Assembly: GCF_020905415.1 (NCBI RefSeq)
Contig: NZ_JAJJMP010000001.1
Span: forward strand, 3,359,501-3,423,500
Length of the DNA stretch: 64,000 nt
Origin: Myroides oncorhynchi
GTDB lineage: Bacteria > Bacteroidota > Bacteroidia > Flavobacteriales > Flavobacteriaceae
Reading direction: 5' to 3'
In this document: in pieces, positions 1 through 8,898 of the stretch
Layout of the letters: every line of letters begins with the position of its first letter
Numbering within the stretch: the stretch's first letter is position 1
Translations under genes and position numbers: made by a program
The notes under the pieces: model-generated
Told to the model about the DNA's origin: nothing
Databases searched by the model: none
The model's input: only the letters and a program-made list of their open reading frames with translations

Positions 1-1
1 A

Positions 2-1381
2 TTAGGACAATTATTAATAAAAGAACCAGGTGTAGATATCGGTTCTATAGATATTGATTCAAAGTTTATTTTTGGAATTGGTGGTAAAAGAAGACCTGAT
101 GTATATTGTGAATATAAAGGATTGAAACTAGCTTTTGAAATACAGTTGTCTAGTTTGCCATTGCACTATATTAAACACAGGTATTATTTTTATAAAAGTA
201 ATGGAATTTATCTTATCTGGATAATAGATTTAAAAAGTTTACCTGTAGATTTAGATAATTATATACGTGATATAAAGCATGTTTGGAGTGATCACAATTT
301 GTTTAGTATTGCAGATCATGAGAATGAAAAACTTGTATTTACATGTAATTATAAGCAAGCATTTATCTATAATAATAAAGAAGTTCATAGTAAATGGATG
401 AAAAAAGATATTTCACTGAGTGATTTATCCTTTAATCGTACTGAATATTATTGTTTGTATTATCTTTTTAATACTGAACTTAATATCAAAAAACTAGAAT
501 TAGTTCAAATAAAGCAAAATATAGAGGATCAAAAGGAAGAAGAAGATCGAAAAATTAGAAAAAAGGAGGCAGAAGATAGAATGAAAAACTTGTTAGGAAA
601 AGTAAGAACTTATAGAAATAAAGGTTGGAATTTTTATGGAATAAAAAAAGAAGTAGATGGGTTTAATTATCTGGAAGTAGAACTTTTAAACTCTTCAGTG
701 AATTGGAATATGAACATAGAAGGAATTCCACTTATTTTGTATTATATACGAGAATATGAATTTGGGGAAGAAGAAAGGGAAAGCTCAATGAATATAGTAG
801 AGTTTTTGCTAACAACTATGAACTTTAACTTCGATATAAATGTAAAAGACAAGTTAGGAAATGGGGTAATGGACTATTTGTATGCTAATGATTATTTATT
901 AAAAAGACTCTACAAAGTTGAAAAGTTTATTTTCTATCGTGGTTATCAGCCCACTGAACAGGATAAAGATTTATTAGTTTCAAAAGTGGGGAAGTTTTGG
1001 GATTCAAAGTACCTTGAATGGATGTATTATTCTAATTTTAGGAGGTTAGAAGAACTGGATAAAGTACGAAATATACTTAGTTTTCTTTTATTTGTTGAAT
1101 CTGCCAAAAGAATGCAAATAATTGGAAAGAACCTTAAAAATTGGGTTCAGTATTTAATACTTGTCCTAAATCAGAACAAGAACCTTCATCAATATTTTGT
1201 TTATGTGTTAATTAAAACAAAATTAGGTGTTGAATTAGAAAAAGTAGATAAAAAGAAAACAATAGCTAATAGACTAAATAGTCTAATTAATGAAGAAAAT
1301 GACTCAACATACTATAATATACTTTTTAAAGTACATCCTGATATTTTTAAAGATTACATAGCTTCCAAACTAATCCTTTAA
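2..1381 (+). CDS. CoiA-like/DUF6035-type putative nuclease, 5' end cut by window
   Basis: The reading frame is open back to base 2, so the true start lies outside the window; the in-frame TTG at 122 is internal. The first 45 visible residues include RRPDVYCEYKG followed by LAFEIQLS. This is the D...E-x-Q pattern of the PD-(D/E)xK-like domain seen in CoiA and DUF6035 proteins. A charged stretch follows (about residues 175 to 200, rich in E, K and D), probably a coiled coil. The rest is helical and has no motif I recognise. The gene ends 63 bases before the mobilization genes and is probably ICE cargo. Family assignment is from memory of the motif. A DNA-processing or defence role is inferred. 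Confidence 0.6.
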   Translation, partial: LGQLLIKEPGVDIGSIDIDSKFIFGIGGKRRPDVYCEYKGLKLAFEIQLSSLPLHYIKHRYYFYKSNGIYLIWIIDLKSLPVDLDNYIRDIKHVWSDHNLFSIADHENEKLVFTCNYKQAFIYNNKEVHSKWMKKDISLSDLSFNRTEYYCLYYLFNTELNIKKLELVQIKQNIEDQKEEEDRKIRKKEAEDRMKNLLGKVRTYRNKGWNFYGIKKEVDGFNYLEVELLNSSVNWNMNIEGIPLILYYIREYEFGEEERESSMNIVEFLLTTMNFNFDINVKDKLGNGVMDYLYANDYLLKRLYKVEKFIFYRGYQPTEQDKDLLVSKVGKFWDSKYLEWMYYSNFRRLEELDKVRNILSFLLFVESAKRMQIIGKNLKNWVQYLILVLNQNKNLHQYFVYVLIKTKLGVELEKVDKKKTIANRLNSLINEENDSTYYNILFKVHPDIFKDYIASKLIL

Positions 1382-1412
1382 AGACCAGATTATAAAGGTT
1401 CGTTTAAGTAAA

Positions 1413-1440
1413 TCTTATATTGACACAAATCAATATAAGA
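1413..1440. repeat. Perfect 11-bp inverted repeat just upstream of mobC: candidate oriT or operator
   Basis: Arms TCTTATATTGA (1413-1423) and TCAATATAAGA (1430-1440) are separated by CACAAA. The repeat ends 4 bases before the start codon of the ribbon-helix-helix-like mobilization protein. Inverted repeats upstream of mob genes are typical of relaxase recognition sites in oriT, and of operators used by MobC-type proteins for autoregulation. Which of the two applies here is not decided by sequence alone. Confidence 0.5.
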
Positions 1441-1444
1441 CACC

Positions 1445-1873
1445 ATGCAAACTACCAATAAAAACAAAGGAGGAAGAAAACTAAAATCCAATCCTAAAAA
1501 ATACAGACATGTTTTTAGACTCACTGAATCTGAAAATAATAGACTGCTTGCTTTGTTTACATCATCAGGAATGACAAACAAAGCAAGCTTTCTTGTTTCT
1601 ATGCTTTTAGATAGACAAGTTAAAACACTCAAAGTAGATGTAGCAGCACTGCAATATCATGCTACTCTTACCAAACTATTTAATCAATTTAGAGCAGTAG
1701 GAGTGAACTACAATCAAATAGTAAAACTTTGTAACCAGTACTTCTCTGAAGATAAAGCGAGACGTTCTATCTCAAAACTTGAAGAATATACCAAGGACTT
1801 ATCTAAACTTTGTTACTATATGATCAAGCTGACCAAGGAGTTTGAAGAGAAACATCTAAATTCTAATCTATAA
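1445..1873 (+). CDS. MobC-type mobilization accessory protein
   Basis: A 142-aa basic protein. It has a lysine-rich N-terminus (GGRKLKSNPKK), then FRLTESENNRL and a helix pair, the layout of ribbon-helix-helix relaxosome proteins of the MobC family. A middle block GVNYNQIVKLCNQY (about 92-105) is the conserved NYNQI segment of that family. Such proteins bind oriT and help the relaxase open the strand. In Bacteroidota elements the same protein is often called MobA. It starts right after the inverted repeat at 1413-1440 and ends 3 bases before the relaxase start, so the two are co-transcribed. Function is inferred from family and context. Confidence 0.85.
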   Translation: MQTTNKNKGGRKLKSNPKKYRHVFRLTESENNRLLALFTSSGMTNKASFLVSMLLDRQVKTLKVDVAALQYHATLTKLFNQFRAVGVNYNQIVKLCNQYFSEDKARRSISKLEEYTKDLSKLCYYMIKLTKEFEEKHLNSNL

Positions 1874-1876
1874 GTT

Positions 1877-3148
1877 ATGATAGCTAAGATTGGTAAAGGA
1901 AGTAATCTTATTGGAGCTTTGTCCTACAATCAATTAAAAGTTGATAAAGGACAAGGTTCTGTTTTGTTTACAAACAACTTGACTGAACCAACTAACACAT
2001 CAAACTACATCGGTAAACTTTATAAACAGTTTGAGCCTTATTTACTTCTAAATAACAAGACAGAGAAAGCTGTACGGCATATTTCTTTAAATCCGAATCC
2101 CAAAGATAAATTATCTGACCAGACATTAAATGAAATAGCTAAACAGTATATGGATAGTATCGGCTATGAAAATCAACCTTATATTGTCTATAAGCATAGT
2201 GATATAGAAAGAGAACATATTCACATTGTAACCGTTTGCACAGACTTAAAGGGGAAGAAAATAGATGACAAATATGATCATTTAAAATCAATGAAAGCTT
2301 GTCGAGAAATTGAAAAGCAGTTTAATCTAACTTCTTCAATAAATCAAACAAATGAGGAATCTAAACGGATTCAATTTACACCAGTTGATTATACTAAGCA
2401 TAATTTAAAAGCTCAAGTAGCTTCTGTAATACGATATCTACCCAAGTATTATAACTATAATAATCTAACAAGTTATAATGCTCTTTTATCTCTATTTAAT
2501 ATAAGAGTTGAAAAGGTAGAGGCTTCTTATAATGAAGAAATAAAACAAGGTTTAGTGTACTTTGTAATAAATGAAAAAGGGGAGAAGATAAGTAATCCTT
2601 TTAAGGCTTCTCTTTTTGGAAAAAATACAAGCTATCAAAAGCTTGAAAGCCACTTTAAATCTTCAAAAGAAAAACTAAAATCCTTACCAAGTAAATCTAA
2701 TCTAAAACAAACTATCGAAATAGCTCTAAATACAGCAAAGTCATTACAAGAATTTAAAGAAGAACTTTTAAATCATGGAATAAACGTTATTATCTTCCAA
2801 AATAAAGACAATCGTATATATGGCTTAACTTTTATCGATCACAACTTAAAAAGTGTCTATAAAGGTTCTGATTTAAGTAAAGAGTTATCAGCTAATATAC
2901 TGAATCAAAAATGGAGTAGTGTAGAAGATTATCCTCATTCAATTTTAATACCTTCTCAACAGACTAATACTAATGAATCTGACGAGTTACATCCAATATT
3001 TGCGTACTTATATTCTGATACTACTAATTTTAATAATGATGAGTTTGTATCATTGTTTAATCTTTTAAGTAATAACCAAGGAATAGATTATGAAGAGTTA
3101 ATTTTTGAAAAAAACATAAAAAATATAAAGAAAAAAAGAACTTTGTAA
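1877..3148 (+). CDS. Relaxase/mobilization nuclease (MobP-type)
   Basis: A 423-aa relaxase that would nick oriT and stay bound to the 5' end of the transferred strand. The N-terminal half has the family hallmarks: ALSYN with Tyr17 as the candidate catalytic tyrosine, and the metal-binding histidine cluster at H107, H114 and H116 (HSDIEREHIHI). The C-terminal half is lysine-rich and less conserved, as is usual. In Bacteroidota elements this gene is usually called mobB. It follows the accessory gene by 3 bases. A hairpin terminator comes soon after the stop codon, so the coupling protein gene that often follows in related elements is not in this transcript. Confidence 0.93.
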   Translation: MIAKIGKGSNLIGALSYNQLKVDKGQGSVLFTNNLTEPTNTSNYIGKLYKQFEPYLLLNNKTEKAVRHISLNPNPKDKLSDQTLNEIAKQYMDSIGYENQPYIVYKHSDIEREHIHIVTVCTDLKGKKIDDKYDHLKSMKACREIEKQFNLTSSINQTNEESKRIQFTPVDYTKHNLKAQVASVIRYLPKYYNYNNLTSYNALLSLFNIRVEKVEASYNEEIKQGLVYFVINEKGEKISNPFKASLFGKNTSYQKLESHFKSSKEKLKSLPSKSNLKQTIEIALNTAKSLQEFKEELLNHGINVIIFQNKDNRIYGLTFIDHNLKSVYKGSDLSKELSANILNQKWSSVEDYPHSILIPSQQTNTNESDELHPIFAYLYSDTTNFNNDEFVSLFNLLSNNQGIDYEELIFEKNIKNIKKKRTL

Positions 3149-3170
3149 AACCTTTCCTTGAATTAAATAT

Positions 3171-3205
3171 AAAAACCTACATATTATTTTTAGTTGTAGG
3201 TTTTT
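3171..3205 (+). terminator. Hairpin terminator after the relaxase gene
   Basis: Arms AAAAACCTACA (3171-3181) and TGTAGGTTTTT (3195-3205) form a stem flanked by A and T runs, so it could act in both directions. It separates the relaxase gene from the convergent ABC-ATPase gene ending at 3368. The remaining bases up to 3367 show nothing I can name. Confidence 0.75.
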
Positions 3206-3367
3206 ATATCTATTAAAAGAGAAAGATTAGAGTAAAGTTTGTATATCTTGAACCCTATGTACTCACCATTATGTAAGGAATATTCCTATAGTTACTTTCA
3301 ACGGATTCTTAAATTTAACCAATCTAAACTGGTAGAATTGAATTTCGTAAGTTAATATTGTACCTTT

Positions 3368-5404
3368 TTATTTAGTTGGAGTTATCATTAATTGTTCAAT
3401 TTTGTTGTATTTGAAAGTTAATCCTTCTGTTGCTTCATTAAATGATACATCTGAGTTTTCGAAAGATGCAAATACTAAAATTTGTTCATTAGTAAATTTC
3501 GAAAGTTCAGTTAACAAACTTCTAAAACTTTCTTTTGACATATCTTGCTGTTTCGGTTCATCAAATATCACAAGTCTTGGATGATTAGTTTTAAAACTTA
3601 TGGAAGTTTTAAGCAAAGCAGTTGTGTAAGCCCAAATACATCTTATAAAGTCACTCGCAGATGAATCAAACTTTATATTATAGAATTGTTCCGCATCACT
3701 TTTTTGAGCTAGTGGTAAGTAAGTTTCAGGAGATATTTTAATGGCCTCAAATGGCTTGCTCTGATATGAGAAAATTTGTAAATAGTTTATGAAATTTGTT
3801 TTTAAAGTACCAAGTTTTCGTCTGTCTAAATCTGAAAAGAAATCTTTTGGTAACTTACTTTCATCACTTAATAGTTTTGAATATTCAGAAGATAAGTTTT
3901 TTAATTCTTCGATTAATAAATTAAAATTTTCAATTATTTTGTTAAAAAACTCTACTCTTTTTTTTAACTCAATTCTTCTTTCTATTTCAATGATAGATGG
4001 TAATCTTTCATCTTGAATAAGTTCCTTTTTTAGATCTCTAATTTCTTGGCGAACTTCAATAATAGAATTTTGATAGAACTTTAATTTTGATTCTTTTTCT
4101 TGAATAGTATTCTTTTGACCATCAATATAAACTTGTATCATTCTTTCTTGAGCGTCTAGATAAGAAATATTATCCTCAATTCTCATAGGAATGTGTTGGA
4201 TGTCTGTTGGTAAAAGGGAGTCTTTTAAATCTTGTTCACAAGTAGGACACACATTTTTAGCAATTTCAGTAGGTAATTCACCTCCTAATTTATTAATTTT
4301 TAGAGCACCTTTATTTTTTCTTAAATCTTCTCGAATAGTGATTATTTGTTTCTCGTATTGCTTAAGTTTTTCTTTATCAAAATTTAATTCAGGTGACAAT
4401 AAATCAAAATTTAAAGAAATTTGATTTAGTTTATTATTCAATTCACTAAGTCGTGTTTCATTTTTATTTATATTCGCACCAACTGTTGTGTTTTGTTCGT
4501 TTTCAATTGCTGATAATTCACTTTTTTGAATTTCATTTTGTTCAACCAAACTTATTGATTTATCATCTTTTATTACTGAAATATGAATATGATTAAAGTT
4601 GTTTTTTATTTCAGGTTTATTGTCTATTCCTATAATTTTACCACCACTTCTTTCAGCTAAGTTTTGAAATTTTGAATATAAATTCAACCATCGATTATTA
4701 ATGTTTTGCTTTATAACATTAAGTTGTTGTTTTTTCTTTTCGTTTTCAAATACATCAAGGTTAAGTAAAAACTCAATAACTCTTTGTTCTGTATTTCTCA
4801 TGCCAAAATAAGGCATTGTTGCAAAGAAATCGCTCCAGCCAGTTTTTTGTTCAATGATAAATGCAGGTGCAAGTTGTTGAATATATAATTTTTTTAACTC
4901 TCCATTAGATGTTACAACTTCTGGTAGGCTTATTTCAAGAAATTCTGTCAAGTATAAGTGAAATCCGTAAAGCTCATCCGATGCAGAACCTGCATCATGT
5001 ACGTACATTTGATGTGATTCTAAAGTTTTATTTACACCAGTAATTAATCCGCCAAAAAAAACATCAACTAATTGTGCTTTTCTTGATGAACTAGCAACAC
5101 ATCGTTTAATTGTAATTATTTCTTTATTTTCAATTTCAAGATAGATAAAAGATTGATTAATACGATGCTTAGTTCCTCTTGGAAACTCTACCTGATCTTT
5201 AAGAACTGATTGCATTGTCTTTTCATTTTTACCTCCAAGAAGTTCTTCAAATCCTAAACCATATATTATCGACTGAAACAAGCTACTCTTTCCAGATGTG
5301 TTGTCTCCTCGTATAATATTTAATCCATCAGAAAAATTAAATTCTGCACCATATAAACCGTCAACAGTATTTATTTCAATTTTAATAGCTCTAATCTTCA
5401 ACAT
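3368..5404 (-). CDS. SMC/Rad50-like ATPase of an ABC three-component (Lamassu-like) system
   Basis: A 678-aa ATPase with the split ABC layout of SMC and Rad50 proteins. Walker A GDNTSGKS lies at residues 33-40. Long coiled-coil segments follow, with CPTC at 386-389 in the middle, placed like a Rad50 zinc hook. The Walker B segment RLVIFDEP lies near residue 611. It is the last gene of a three-gene minus-strand operon and overlaps the middle gene by 14 bases. In ABC-3C systems, which include Lamassu (LmuB) and DdmC, such an ATPase is thought to sense unusual DNA structures and release an associated effector. Membership is inferred from order, sizes and motifs; the exact subtype is not determined. 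Confidence 0.82.
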   Translation of the reverse strand: MLKIRAIKIEINTVDGLYGAEFNFSDGLNIIRGDNTSGKSSLFQSIIYGLGFEELLGGKNEKTMQSVLKDQVEFPRGTKHRINQSFIYLEIENKEIITIKRCVASSSRKAQLVDVFFGGLITGVNKTLESHQMYVHDAGSASDELYGFHLYLTEFLEISLPEVVTSNGELKKLYIQQLAPAFIIEQKTGWSDFFATMPYFGMRNTEQRVIEFLLNLDVFENEKKKQQLNVIKQNINNRWLNLYSKFQNLAERSGGKIIGIDNKPEIKNNFNHIHISVIKDDKSISLVEQNEIQKSELSAIENEQNTTVGANINKNETRLSELNNKLNQISLNFDLLSPELNFDKEKLKQYEKQIITIREDLRKNKGALKINKLGGELPTEIAKNVCPTCEQDLKDSLLPTDIQHIPMRIEDNISYLDAQERMIQVYIDGQKNTIQEKESKLKFYQNSIIEVRQEIRDLKKELIQDERLPSIIEIERRIELKKRVEFFNKIIENFNLLIEELKNLSSEYSKLLSDESKLPKDFFSDLDRRKLGTLKTNFINYLQIFSYQSKPFEAIKISPETYLPLAQKSDAEQFYNIKFDSSASDFIRCIWAYTTALLKTSISFKTNHPRLVIFDEPKQQDMSKESFRSLLTELSKFTNEQILVFASFENSDVSFNEATEGLTFKYNKIEQLMITPTK

Positions 5405-5882
5405 AATCTATTTTCCATTGGTTTGACATTGCATTAATTCGACTATCTGTTATTTTACTTTTACCAATAAAGTTCAGGAATATTTTCTCTTTATCAAAAA
5501 GTTCATTATCAGAGTGTATCATTTGATAAAATTTATGTCCTTTTTCAGTTAATTTATAATTTTTTCCACCAACAATTTCACATATGTTTTCTGCAATAGC
5601 ATATTGTAAAGCTCTATTTAATGCAGGATCTATACTCCAAACAGAAAAGTCAGTCTTAAAATTATTTATTACATACTCTTTTAGTTTGGTAATATTCTTG
5701 TCAGAAGATAGAGCCCAAGAGAAAAGATGTAATTTTAAAAGATTTGAGGTTTCTGCTCTACAACAAATGCGAAGAGTTAAAACAATTACAGCTATTTTAT
5801 ACATAGGTCTGTAATCCGCCGGAATAGGGATGGGGCGCTTTGTAAATGATAACTTTCGTATGTTTAATTCTTTTTCTTCCAT
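5391..5882 (-). CDS. ABC-3C middle component-like protein
   Basis: A 163-aa protein without enzymatic motifs. It looks helical, with a likely winged-helix segment near residues 85-120 (ALQYAIAENICEIV then NYKLTEKGHKFY). The end of that segment has the LTEKG turn common in winged-helix domains. Its start codon shares one base with the stop of the upstream effector gene (TAATG), and its end overlaps the ATPase by 14 bases. This tight coupling implies matched expression. The middle position between a nuclease-like protein and an SMC-like ATPase is that of LmuC/DdmB-type middle components. The call rests mainly on context; the sequence alone would be a hypothetical protein. Confidence 0.65.
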   Translation of the reverse strand: MEEKELNIRKLSFTKRPIPIPADYRPMYKIAVIVLTLRICCRAETSNLLKLHLFSWALSSDKNITKLKEYVINNFKTDFSVWSIDPALNRALQYAIAENICEIVGGKNYKLTEKGHKFYQMIHSDNELFDKEKIFLNFIGKSKITDSRINAMSNQWKIDYVED

Positions 5883-6808
5883 TAATCAAAGTTTATAGGG
5901 CATCTTAAAATCCAGTCTGCTAAGACTTGTTCCTTTAATCTATCTATAGTAGTCTGGTCTATATAACTAAATGCTTCTTTTAGTTTTAATTCTAAATCGT
6001 TCTCAATTTTTTTGTATAGTGTATTATTATCTTCAGTATTTACAATACATATTTCAGTTAATTTTTTTTCAAAGAAACTAATAACTCTAACAAATTTTTC
6101 ATAATCTAAGGGAAATTTCTCTTGCATAATTTTAACTGCAATATTACCATTTAGAAAATGTTCAATAGAATTTTGAGTTAACATATTAATTTTGTTGTCT
6201 CTATTTGGAACAGCGTCATTAATTCTTTGGCCATGTTTTCTAATTGCATTATCAACAAGAGAAATTTGTTGAGTTTTCCAATCAGCTATTTCAACATCAG
6301 TATTTTCTGTTGTGGGATTAATTTCAATTTTTCTGTTTCTATAATTAAGTACTATTGGAATTTCTGTTGCAAAAAAATCAATATCGTAAATTAGAACATC
6401 AAAATTGCAATCAAGTATAGAAAGTTTCTTATTGCGGTATTCTTCAGCTTTATCTTGACAATGCTTTACTATATCTTTTTTCTTATATCCTGGAGTTACA
6501 AAAATCCATTGTTTTACTTTGACAGATTTTAAATAGCTTTTTAATTCTTTTTCATATAAAATTATTTTTTTTAAGTCATTTGTTATCTTATCTCTTTGTT
6601 CTTCATACAACTTATCAGGATTATACTCTTCGTTTGGGCAATAACATTGAAATAAAACACCTTTTCTAGTAAATCCTTCAATACCTAAATCTCCTTGCCA
6701 AGCAGGCATTTCTTGATATCCATCAGCTTCATATTTTATTTTAAAACATACTTGGCAAAACTCTTCCCAAGAATTTCCATCAAAATTTCCGTGTTCAGTC
6801 TTGTACAT
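5882..6808 (-). CDS. Putative restriction endonuclease-like effector of the ABC-3C cassette
   Basis: A 308-aa protein, first gene of the operon. Near the N-terminus it carries GDLGIEGF (39-46) followed by VLFQCYCP (51-58). This matches the core of restriction-endonuclease-like domains, in which an acidic residue after a GD turn is followed by E/Q-x-K. Here D40 and Q54 are present but the usual lysine position holds Tyr56, so the active site is non-canonical or catalysis is lost. The rest is helical and unassigned. In ABC-3C and Lamassu operons the first gene usually encodes the toxic effector, commonly a nuclease. The role is inferred from order and the partial motif. Confidence 0.6.
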   Translation of the reverse strand: MYKTEHGNFDGNSWEEFCQVCFKIKYEADGYQEMPAWQGDLGIEGFTRKGVLFQCYCPNEEYNPDKLYEEQRDKITNDLKKIILYEKELKSYLKSVKVKQWIFVTPGYKKKDIVKHCQDKAEEYRNKKLSILDCNFDVLIYDIDFFATEIPIVLNYRNRKIEINPTTENTDVEIADWKTQQISLVDNAIRKHGQRINDAVPNRDNKINMLTQNSIEHFLNGNIAVKIMQEKFPLDYEKFVRVISFFEKKLTEICIVNTEDNNTLYKKIENDLELKLKEAFSYIDQTTIDRLKEQVLADWILRCPINFD

Positions 6809-7677
6809 TTTATATTAATGAATTTAATTTCATAATTACAATATTGTTTGTTATAATTGAATGTGAGTTGATGCTTTTGTAAAGCCCATATTAATATAGT
6901 TTAATTTTATAAGTAGTCAATTGTATATTTATATACCTAATTTTATTAAACAAAATCAAACATATAAAAATTTTTGTTAATTCAATTACGGAAATCCGTA
7001 AACATCTTAATATTTTGAGTCTATCTACTATTTCAATATAAAACTAACGACTCCGGAGTAGTTTTTCAGCCCTCTGCAAGAGCAAGTCGTTTTGATGGCA
7101 CGAATGTAATTTCGAGTGCCTCAAAACATAACTTGCTGTTACTTTTCGGTAACTAAATCTATCAATTTTACAAAGTAAAATATATAGTGATTTCATATTA
7201 GTAAATCACTCACTATTAGACACTAAAGTGCCAAGTGTAACCTTAAAATTCCATTTAAAGTTTTCAAACTGTATATATACTTTCTTTGCTGTAAGATAGT
7301 AAAGTAAGTTTTGTAATTGTCTTTTAAATAGCGCTTTAAAGCTTTTTTAAAATGATTTTTCAGTAAAAAATTAAAAGCGTAAAGTTTGATAACGCTAAAA
7401 CAGTTTTTACAGTTTATGCTTTTTAAAAGAACCTGTTTACAAGGTTGTGAAAAAACGAAGAAGCTAAAGTTTAAAGTAAACATTGTTTTTGTAAAGTAAG
7501 AAGTATCATTTTGAATAAGCCTTAGTTAATTGATAAATAGTACTTGTTTAAAACAAGGTTTAAAATACTACTGTAACGAAGCAGTAAATCAAGTATTACT
7601 TAGTTAAAACAAAACGCTATGTTTTAAACGATCTAAAACTTACAACTATCCATAACGTAAAATGTAAACCATTAAAA
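6809..7677. other. 870-base noncoding stretch upstream of parA
   Basis: No convincing gene is visible; a reverse open frame of 86 codons at 7223-7483 is low-complexity and lacks family features. The stretch holds the long hairpin at 7081-7137, the near-palindrome CTTGTTT-A-AAACAAG (7543-7557), and repeated GTTTTA and TAAAGTTT words between 7240 and 7640. It probably contains the parA promoter and perhaps a regulatory RNA, but I could not place a clear TAnnTTTG box. Confidence 0.5.
7081..7137. repeat. Long imperfect inverted repeat with nested stems
   Basis: Four stem segments nest: AGCAAGT (7081-7087) with ACTTGCT (7131-7137), GTTTTGA (7089-7095) with TCAAAAC (7121-7127), GGCAC (7097-7101) with GTGCC (7116-7120), and CGAA (7101-7104) with TTCG (7111-7114), which shares base 7101 with the previous stem. 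Together they make a hairpin of over 20 pairs with small bulges. The local GC content is above its surroundings. It could be a structured RNA, a protein binding site or a transfer-related cis site. Confidence 0.6.
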
Positions 7678-8454
7678 ATGTACAATATGGAAACAGTAAA
7701 ACAACCTTTAAAAATTAGCTTTTATACACAAAAAGGCGGAGTAGGTAAATCAACCTTAACCATTCTCTTAGCAAGTCTCTTGCATTATAGATTGGGCTAT
7801 AATGTTCTTGTTATGGATTGTGATTTTCCTCAGAACAGTTTAGTTAATATGAGAGAGCGTGACAAGGATAGTATCATGCAAAACGAATATTACAAACAAA
7901 CAGCTATTAAACAGTTTCAGACATTGAAAAGAAAAGCATACTCGATTATTAAGTGCAAGGTCGAAGATGCCTTAGAAGTTGCTGATGCAACTATGAAAGA
8001 ATTAGATCAAACTTTTGACGTAGTATTTTTTGATTTGCCAGGAACAGCTAACACCAAAGGAGTACTATCTACTTTAAATCAGATGGATTACATCTTTAGT
8101 CCAATTATCGCAGATCGATTAGTTGTAGAGAGCACTTTAGGTTTTACCAAAGCTTTTGCAGAATTACCCAAAAGTAAAGAGAACTCTTTTAAACAACAAC
8201 TCTGGCTTTTTTGGAATCAAGTGGATGCAAGGGAGAAGACTGAATTATATAATAGCTATGAAGCAGTTGTAAAACAATTAGACCTTCCTATTATGAAGGC
8301 GAGGATAAAAGATAGCAAACGCTTTAGAAAAGAAACAGAAGCTACAGGCAAGTATGTATTTCGATCAAGTCTATTACCTGCGGATACCAGTCTTATGAAG
8401 GCTACTAATTTATCAGAGTTTGCAGATGAGTTTTTACGTATTACTAATCTTTAA
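7678..8454 (+). CDS. ParA/MinD-family ATPase (TraA of CTnDOT-type elements)
   Basis: A 258-aa Walker-type ATPase. The deviant Walker A motif KGGVGKST lies at 19-26, an A' motif VLVMDCD near 46-52 and a Walker B VVFFDLPG near 115. ParA proteins position or partition DNA. In Bacteroidota conjugative elements a ParA gene regularly opens the transfer region and is called traA. A second in-frame ATG lies three codons downstream and could be the start. Two DUF3408 genes and traD follow with gaps of 12 bases or less, so they form one operon. No ParB gene is visible; the DUF3408 proteins may take that role (inference). Confidence 0.88.
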   Translation: MYNMETVKQPLKISFYTQKGGVGKSTLTILLASLLHYRLGYNVLVMDCDFPQNSLVNMRERDKDSIMQNEYYKQTAIKQFQTLKRKAYSIIKCKVEDALEVADATMKELDQTFDVVFFDLPGTANTKGVLSTLNQMDYIFSPIIADRLVVESTLGFTKAFAELPKSKENSFKQQLWLFWNQVDAREKTELYNSYEAVVKQLDLPIMKARIKDSKRFRKETEATGKYVFRSSLLPADTSLMKATNLSEFADEFLRITNL

Positions 8455-8466
8455 TCCTAATATACA

Positions 8467-8898
8467 ATGAAAGAGCAAAACATTTCCAAACAAGAATCTC
8501 AGAAAGAGTTACTTGATGAAGATTACCTAATGAATATTATGAGTGGTGATATAGAGGTTAAGTCTGCAAAACAAGTTAAACCTATCGTAGAGGAAAAAGA
8601 AGAACCAGTAACCCAAAAACAAATAGCAAAGACAAAAGAGAAAAAAACAAAGAAAGAAACAGCAATTACTAAATACCAAGAGCTTTTTTTGATTAATGAC
8701 TTTCCCTCAACAAGAGCTGGGAAGGTGGTTTATATAAGGCCAGAGTACCACGAAGTGCTACTTCGCATTACGCAATTAGCTAAAGAAGAAAAAACAACAC
8801 TTTACTCTTATTTAGACAATATTTTAAAGCAACATCTACAAGATTATAGCCAAGAGATTACTCAATATTTTAATGACAAATTCAAACCTATTTTATAA
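8467..8898 (+). CDS. DUF3408 conjugal transfer protein (TraB-like)
   Basis: A 143-aa protein with an acidic and lysine-rich, probably disordered first half (to about residue 75). The second half is a compact domain with VYIRPEYHEVLLRI and LYSYLDNIL. This half is the DUF3408 domain of Bacteroidota conjugative elements, probably a ribbon-helix-helix-like DNA-binding fold. It shares the domain with the next gene, so the two are tandem paralogues. The stop codon overlaps the next start by one base (TAATG). A role with ParA in binding element DNA is inferred. Confidence 0.8.
   Translation: MKEQNISKQESQKELLDEDYLMNIMSGDIEVKSAKQVKPIVEEKEEPVTQKQIAKTKEKKTKKETAITKYQELFLINDFPSTRAGKVVYIRPEYHEVLLRITQLAKEEKTTLYSYLDNILKQHLQDYSQEITQYFNDKFKPIL

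Noticed and set aside
1390..1632. Reverse 80-codon frame over the mobC start
   Set aside because: It is antisense to a well-supported MobC-type gene and covers the inverted repeat.
7223..7483. Reverse 86-codon open frame upstream of parA
   Set aside because: Low-complexity, phenylalanine- and lysine-rich translation with no motif, in a region of A/T words; likely chance.
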